Assembly (NCBI GenBank): GCA_014859085.1
Contig: JACUUY010000011.1
Span: 1-33,390 of the forward strand
From: Caldifarciminota bacterium
GTDB lineage: Bacteria; Hydrothermota; Tepidihabitantia; SM23-42
Direction of reading: 5' to 3'
DNA length: 33,390 nucleotides
Below are positions 28,400 to 33,390 of the stretch, in pieces. Below the pieces are notes generated by a model, which did not search any database, was not told the origin of the DNA, and saw nothing but the letters and a program-made list of their open reading frames with translations. Position 1 is the stretch's first letter. Every line of letters begins with the position of its first letter. Position numbers and translations under genes: made by a program.

Positions 28400-29331
28400 T
28401 GCTCCCAAATAACGGCCCCGTTATTCAGGCATCAAACCTGACAAAATACTACGGAAAGATCCTGGCGGTTGATCATATGGACTTCGCGGTCAAGAAAGCT
28501 GAGGTTTTTGGATTCCTCGGTCCGAATGGCGCCGGAAAGACCACCACGATCCGTATGCTCACGGGCATACTGAAACCCGACCACGGTAGCGTAACGATCG
28601 CCGGAATAGACTTCGCAAGAAAGCAGCTGCGGGCGAAGATGCTCATGGGCGTCATCCCGGAAACGGGAAACGTATATGCTGATCTGACCGCCGAGCAGAA
28701 CCTGCATCTCGCCGGCAAGTACTACGGATTACCGAAAAATGATCTTGTCATAAGAAGCAATGAGATCCTTTCGCAATTCGGAATCGAAGATAGGGCAGAC
28801 CACCTGGTTCGCACATTCTCCAAAGGTTTGAAGCAGCGTATCAACATTGGCTGTGCGATAATCCATGATCCATCCATACTTTTCCTGGACGAACCGACTG
28901 AAGGTTTGGATGTTCTGAGCCGAAGACTCATCATTGAAACGATACACCGTATGAATGAGAACGGCACGACGGTCTTTCTGACCACTCACAACATTGAAGA
29001 GGCAAACCGATTGTGCCAGCGCATTGCCATAATAAATAAGGGCAAGATTGTGGCGATAGACCGGCCCGAGGTGCTGAGAAGCACATTCGATAAAACTCGG
29101 TCCATTGAAGTGGCGTTCGATAGAAGAACCGATAAAGAACTTCTGTATTGTGATTCAATACTGAAAATAGATCTCCACGGCGATAAATGGCGGCTGTACA
29201 CCAATGATCCGGACACAACCGTTAAACATGTTGCCGCGCTGGCCGAAAAGCATGATTTGAAGATAATCGCTCTGACGATCTGCGGACCAAGCCTTGAAGA
29301 TGCTTTTATAAGACTGACCGGAGGCAAATAA
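28399..29331 (+). CDS. ABC-2-type transporter ATP-binding protein
   Basis: TAATG overlap; Walker A GPNGAGKTTT, signature FSKGLKQR, Walker B ILFLDEPTEGLD. Confidence 0.95.
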   Translation: MLPNNGPVIQASNLTKYYGKILAVDHMDFAVKKAEVFGFLGPNGAGKTTTIRMLTGILKPDHGSVTIAGIDFARKQLRAKMLMGVIPETGNVYADLTAEQNLHLAGKYYGLPKNDLVIRSNEILSQFGIEDRADHLVRTFSKGLKQRINIGCAIIHDPSILFLDEPTEGLDVLSRRLIIETIHRMNENGTTVFLTTHNIEEANRLCQRIAIINKGKIVAIDRPEVLRSTFDKTRSIEVAFDRRTDKELLYCDSILKIDLHGDKWRLYTNDPDTTVKHVAALAEKHDLKIIALTICGPSLEDAFIRLTGGK

Positions 29332-30077
29332 TAGATTTTTCTATTCTAATTCGCGGCGTCATTGTCACCACTGAAAAGAATATCAGAATATACTACAAGA
29401 AAGCGCCGGTCATCATCTTTGGCATTCTGTTTCCGATTTTCATGTTCCTGGCTTTTTACCTCGGCCGGGCCATCGATCTCTCGATTTTCTTCCCGGGCTT
29501 TCTGGCCATGGCCCTGTTCTTCACGGCGTCATCGGTCGGACCCCTGATCACGCCCTGGGAAAAACAGGCCGGAACCTACGAACGATTGCTGTCTTTCCCC
29601 GTCACGATCAGCACGATAATCATGGGTGACATGGCGGCGGGTGCGATTTTCGGTTTAGTAATTTCGTCCGTTGTTCTGATCGCCGGCATCATTTTTCTGG
29701 AGCTCATAATCAGCAACTTGATCTTGCTGATCTTAGCCATGTTCCTCGGCACCCTGTGCTTTGCGTCGTTCGGCGTTCTCCTTGCGGCACCGTCATCCCG
29801 GGCACCTTCCAATGTGATGATGCTCTCATCCCTGATACGGTTTCCACTGATATTTGTCAGTGGAATATTTATCCCTCTTGAGAAACTGCAGGGCGCCGGC
29901 AGAATTTTGTCATATATTTCACCCCTGACCTACCTTGTGGACCTCTTTCATACGGCACTGAGCGGAAATTCAATAATGCATGTTTCCCTTAACTGCCTGG
30001 TCCTTATTGCTTTCACGGCCTTTTTCCTCTTTTTGGCCGGTCTGTTCCATAAGCGAAACATAGCAAAGGGAATGTAA
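29331..30077 (+). CDS. ABC-2-type transporter permease, probable non-canonical ATA start
   Basis: Listed ORF starts at ATG 29442, but the same frame is open upstream (DFSILIRGVIVTTEKNIRIYYKKAPVIIFGILFPIF); GGAGG at 29320-29324 lies 6 nt before ATA 29331. Confidence 0.7.
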   Translation: MDFSILIRGVIVTTEKNIRIYYKKAPVIIFGILFPIFMFLAFYLGRAIDLSIFFPGFLAMALFFTASSVGPLITPWEKQAGTYERLLSFPVTISTIIMGDMAAGAIFGLVISSVVLIAGIIFLELIISNLILLILAMFLGTLCFASFGVLLAAPSSRAPSNVMMLSSLIRFPLIFVSGIFIPLEKLQGAGRILSYISPLTYLVDLFHTALSGNSIMHVSLNCLVLIAFTAFFLFLAGLFHKRNIAKGM

Positions 30078-30111
30078 GACGTGCAGTATTGACAAACGAC
30101 TTCCCACTGTC

Positions 30112-30139
30112 TTGACAAAAATCAAATAACAGAGATAAT
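30112..30139 (+). promoter_or_regulatory. possible promoter TTGACA-N16-GATAAT, no clear downstream gene
   Basis: TTGACA 30112-30117, GATAAT 30134-30139. Confidence 0.4.
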
Positions 30140-30302
30140 GTATGCGGAGCAACGGTATCATGGAGTATTCGGGCACAAATAGATTTTCGAAAGTATAACA
30201 CTGGGGTTTTCGCATAGCAAAAAAACTTTGGAGAGAATTTTGGAAATCGTCGAAGGCGAAAAAGTCCATATTTATCCTGTTCTGAACGTCCGACTATATG
30301 CT

Positions 30303-30341
30303 GTCATTGCGATCCCGAGCCATTCAAGGGAGAGGCAATCC
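30303..30341. repeat. REP-like dispersed repeat, degenerate copy
   Basis: GTCATTGCGA...GAGGCAATCC, matching the ends of the TCATTGCGAG...GAAGCAATCTC element. Confidence 0.5.
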
Positions 30342-30350
30342 AGCGCTCCT

Positions 30351-30379
30351 GTCATTACGAGCGTAGCGAAGCAATCTCA
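30351..30379. repeat. REP-like dispersed repeat
   Basis: GTCATTACGAGCGTAGCGAAGCAATCTCA, same family as the copy just upstream. Confidence 0.6.
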
Positions 30380-30563
30380 AGCGTTCTAATGTGGCTATAA
30401 AACAAAGAAGGATGAGGGAAATTATCGAAATCCACGCCCTGAACACCTTTTACGAACAAGTCATCTTCTCACTGCGGGAAAGGGATGCTGATGGATTATG
30501 GAAAGTACAATCATCGGGAGGAATAGTTCGGAGTTGGCTTCCACGTAATTGCAGAGGAGTCTT

Positions 30564-31157
30564 ATGAGTAATAGCGGTAGTTATCCTCGTCCCGATGCAT
30601 TGTATCATAACATATCGCGAGATGCTATCGATCTGGCAAAAGTGGAGTCTGATGGATTCAAGCGTAGACAACTTATTGCTACTAGCCTTGTATTTTCGGC
30701 ACTCTGTCTAGAGGTCTTCATTAACCAGGAATATGCATCGCATCCGAAAATACAAGGAATCTTGGAGGACAACGATCACATGCCTATGGAAACAAAATGG
30801 ATTATATTACCACTACTCTTGGGTTCTTCTGAGACGTTTGATAGGAGCACCCACCCCTTTCAAACCTTCAAAGAAATCCTAAGAACTAGAAATCTCCGTT
30901 TAGTGCACTTCAAACCGAAGAGGGAAATTCATCGTACTGACAAAAGACACAAACAAAAATATTGGAGTGACCTTGTCAACAATATTAAGTTAGCGGAAAA
31001 ATACTGGCAATGTATAGGCGACATGATAAATGAACTGAATCGGTTGACGTGTGGCAGAACAGACATCCCGAATTTCCTTCAGGGGTCCAAATATATATCA
31101 ACCGTTCGGAAAGAAATCAAGCTTAAGTGGAATATAGAACAGAAAAGATCGGGGTGA
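30564..31157 (+). CDS. hypothetical protein, possible HEPN-like domain
   Basis: ATG behind AGGAG; helical LVFSALCLEVFINQEY and later RNLRLVHF (R-x5-H). Confidence 0.6.
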   Translation: MSNSGSYPRPDALYHNISRDAIDLAKVESDGFKRRQLIATSLVFSALCLEVFINQEYASHPKIQGILEDNDHMPMETKWIILPLLLGSSETFDRSTHPFQTFKEILRTRNLRLVHFKPKREIHRTDKRHKQKYWSDLVNNIKLAEKYWQCIGDMINELNRLTCGRTDIPNFLQGSKYISTVRKEIKLKWNIEQKRSG

Positions 31158-31638
31158 AGCCCGTGTGTGGCGTGAAGATTCGGAGTCGGAACCTTATTTT
31201 GCCAATTATTCAGAGGATTTAGACATTCTTCTCAGGACTGAAATGACCGCACCGGCAACTACACCGGAGGAGGGTTTCCCTGTATTTCATGCACCTCGCC
31301 AAAATTCACGTATGGATTCAATCTACATCTAAAAGTACGAGAAAAGCGGAGCACGCGGCCGGCGGGACATTTAAACAGATCCACAAACGTGGAATCAATT
31401 GTTACTTAACAATAGCAAAAGAACATGATTGACGGGTATGAAACGGAACAAAGCTGGGGTTTCGAAATCTCGCAATATTGGAAGAAAATTTCGATGCGAT
31501 GCAGTGCCCAACTGCGCAACAATCTGAGGTTAATTTATGTCTAGCTGAACGGACAAAATCGATTTTCAATCCCCATGATCTGATCCAGCCACATCACGGC
31601 ACGCAATTGTCAATTCCCAGCGCCAGCATCTGTATTTC

Positions 31639-31666
31639 TTGACAGCACACCAGGACTAGGTATAAT
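31639..31666 (+). promoter_or_regulatory. consensus promoter TTGACA-N16-TATAAT upstream of the methyltransferase locus
   Basis: TTGACA 31639-31644, TATAAT 31661-31666, next ATG at 31674. Confidence 0.7.
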
Positions 31667-31673
31667 AAAATAA

Positions 31674-31853
31674 ATGCATACCGGCTTTCAGCGCACGATG
31701 ATGAAAACCTATAAAGAGCATGCAATTAGGCAATCCTCGTCACCGCCTCGTCGTACGAGTGTTGCCAATGGAATCAAGACCTTTGCTAAACCAAAATGGC
31801 ATCATAACATCTTTCTGCATTTGCCGGCACAGGTTTCTAAATACCAACAATAG
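31674..31853 (+). CDS. possible small ORF, leaderless position
   Basis: 59-codon ATG ORF starting 7 nt after a consensus -10; no recognisable domain. Confidence 0.25.
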   Translation: MHTGFQRTMMKTYKEHAIRQSSSPPRRTSVANGIKTFAKPKWHHNIFLHLPAQVSKYQQ

Positions 31854-31863
31854 GAAGTCAGCG

Positions 31864-32051
31864 ATGAAAGAGATAATCGAAGTCATGGCGCGGGAGTCAC
31901 GGGGCGGTGTGCCGCTAGCGCACATATCGCCGAGTTTGCAGCCTGCCCCAAGGGTCACACCATGGTCGAGTCACACTTGATTGGTCGATTGAGAAAGAAG
32001 AGAGAAAGAACCAGCATGCCATCGGCGAATTCAATTAAGAGGTTGTGTTGA
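31864..32051 (+). pseudogene. apparently frameshifted small gene upstream of the methyltransferase
   Basis: MKEIIEVMARESRGGVPLA in one frame, AHIAEFAACPKGHTMVESHLIGRLRKKRERTSMPSANSIKRLC in another, ending 1 nt before the methyltransferase ATG. Confidence 0.4.
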
Positions 32052-32052
32052 T

Positions 32053-33273
32053 ATGCTGGAAGCAAACAAAAGAGCGGCGATAAGACTCGGCATAGATACG
32101 AAGCTTATTGAAGAAAGGATCGATACGCAGAAGAATATCGAAATTTTGGAAAACGATTTAACCTTCATAAGTGTAAGGGAATTTGAAAGAACAAAACATG
32201 TCCATCGGTTGCATCCATACCTTGGGAAATTCATACCTCAATTAGTAGAAGTATTCCTGAGAAAATATTTCAAGAAAGGAGATACAATTCTCGACCCATT
32301 TTCAGGGTCTGGCACCACACTTGTGGAAGCAAATGTGTTGGGTATGAATGCTATCGGGATCGAACTGTCACCGTTCAACGTTCTAATTCAGAAGGTAAAA
32401 ACCAACAAATACGATCTAACAGAAGTGGAACGTGATGTAACCGATGCATTACGGCGATTGAAACTCTTCAGTTCAGAGTTACAGAACAAAAGTAGAGATC
32501 TTTTCGAAGACAACATCGCAAGGCTGAGAATGGACAGCGACTATCTCAACAAATGGTTCTCAGAAAGGGCTCTACAAGAGATCTTGTTTTACAGAAGCAT
32601 AATTAGGGATTACTGCAATCAGGATGTCTTAAAGATAATTCTCTCAAGGTCAGCTCGGTCAGCAAGACTTATCCCTCATTATGACTTAGCTCGGCCTAAG
32701 AAACCAGTACGAGAAACCTACTGGTGCATAAAACACAAACGGCACTGTGAGCCAATCAACGAAGCCCTGAAGTTCATCAACCGTTATAGCTTGGATACAA
32801 TAGCAAGGCTGAAGGAATTTGATTATATGAGAACAAATGCACTCATTAACATTGTCCAAGGAGATGCTAGAATTGCTAAATTGCCCGGGGATTTGAGAAT
32901 ACATGGCATATTCACATCACCTCCTTATGTCGGTCTTATTGATTACCACGAACAACATAGGTATGCTTATGAGTTATTTGATTTTCCAAGACGGGACGAA
33001 TTGGAAATAGGCCCTGCCGCAAAAGGACAAAACGGAAATGCAAAAATCGAGTATGTTAACGGCATAGCAGATGTCTTTAGAAATGTCTCCAAATTCCTTG
33101 TTGAAGGCGCCGTGATCTTGATTGTTGCAAACGACAAATTCAACCTGTATCCTCAAATAGGAAAGAAATGTGGATTTGAATTAATAGATGTTTTTCATAG
33201 GCCAGTTCTTATGCGAACCGAAAGAGATGAAAACAAGTATTTTGAATCGATATTTCACTTCAAGAAGGTATAA
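32053..33273 (+). CDS. site-specific DNA methyltransferase (N4-cytosine/N6-adenine type)
   Basis: HPYLGKFIP (motif X-like), ILDPFSGSGTTLVEA (motif I), GIFTSPPYVGLIDY (motif IV). Confidence 0.92.
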   Translation: MLEANKRAAIRLGIDTKLIEERIDTQKNIEILENDLTFISVREFERTKHVHRLHPYLGKFIPQLVEVFLRKYFKKGDTILDPFSGSGTTLVEANVLGMNAIGIELSPFNVLIQKVKTNKYDLTEVERDVTDALRRLKLFSSELQNKSRDLFEDNIARLRMDSDYLNKWFSERALQEILFYRSIIRDYCNQDVLKIILSRSARSARLIPHYDLARPKKPVRETYWCIKHKRHCEPINEALKFINRYSLDTIARLKEFDYMRTNALINIVQGDARIAKLPGDLRIHGIFTSPPYVGLIDYHEQHRYAYELFDFPRRDELEIGPAAKGQNGNAKIEYVNGIADVFRNVSKFLVEGAVILIVANDKFNLYPQIGKKCGFELIDVFHRPVLMRTERDENKYFESIFHFKKV

Positions 33274-33276
33274 GAT

Positions 33277-33390
33277 ATGGACAGTTTGTTTGAGAAAATG
33301 AAAAGAGCACTAAGACATTTGCAGGTATTTCATGATGTCTTTAAGACCGAAGAAAATTTCGCAGCCAACGAAAGAAATGATTACAAGATC
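33277..33390 (+). CDS. 5' end of an ORF truncated by the window, possible restriction partner of the methyltransferase
   Basis: MDSLFEKMKRALRHLQVFHDVFKTEENFAANERNDYKI..., open to the window end, 3 nt after the methyltransferase stop. Confidence 0.5.
   Translation, partial: MDSLFEKMKRALRHLQVFHDVFKTEENFAANERNDYKI

Noticed and set aside
30142-30198. 18-codon ATG ORF after the promoter at 30112-30139
   Set aside because: Too short, no Shine-Dalgarno and no recognisable feature.
31398-31413. Inverted repeat ATTGTTA-ct-TAACAAT
   Set aside because: Short, AT-rich and with a 2-nt gap; not linked to a promoter or gene start.
30190-31500. Possible repeat pair CTGGGGTTTTCG (30202) and CTGGGGTTTCG (31452)
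   Set aside because: The shared core is short and flanks diverge quickly; not enough for a repeat call.

Overview
Ordinary bacterial chromosome, coding on both strands, moderately GC-rich up to about 30.1 kb and visibly more AT-rich after that. The FlgD/T9SS-like C-termini on secreted peptidases, the outer-membrane proteins and the archaeal-type phosphoglycerate mutase suggest an uncultivated Gram-negative-type lineage; this is inference only. Recognisable content: NAD(P)HX epimerase/dehydratase, TatC, tRNA-Ala(GGC), a TPR protein, an HNH endonuclease, two outer-membrane proteins, PurH, ApgM, two M28 peptidases, LipA/LipB, a divergent pair of small Fe-S proteins, TrmO/TsaA, a sugar-type ABC importer (binding protein plus two permeases, no ATPase), a cation:proton antiporter, an AbiEi/AbiEii pair, a DUF134-type regulator / Cys-His-rich protein / cupin / ABC-2 exporter cluster, and a terminal defence-like segment (HEPN-like protein, DNA methyltransferase, start of a partner gene). 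Most notable signals: (i) 13 sigma70-like promoters that all have exactly a 16-bp spacer, five of them placing the start codon only 5-8 nt after the -10, as expected for leaderless mRNAs; (ii) a perfect 36-bp palindrome between the divergent Fe-S genes; (iii) an ABC permease whose only sensible start is ATA behind an ideal Shine-Dalgarno; (iv) a DUF134-led, possibly metal-responsive exporter operon with an inverted repeat on its -10 box; (v) probable frameshifts in the defence-like segment. No CRISPR array, rRNA or intact transposon was seen.
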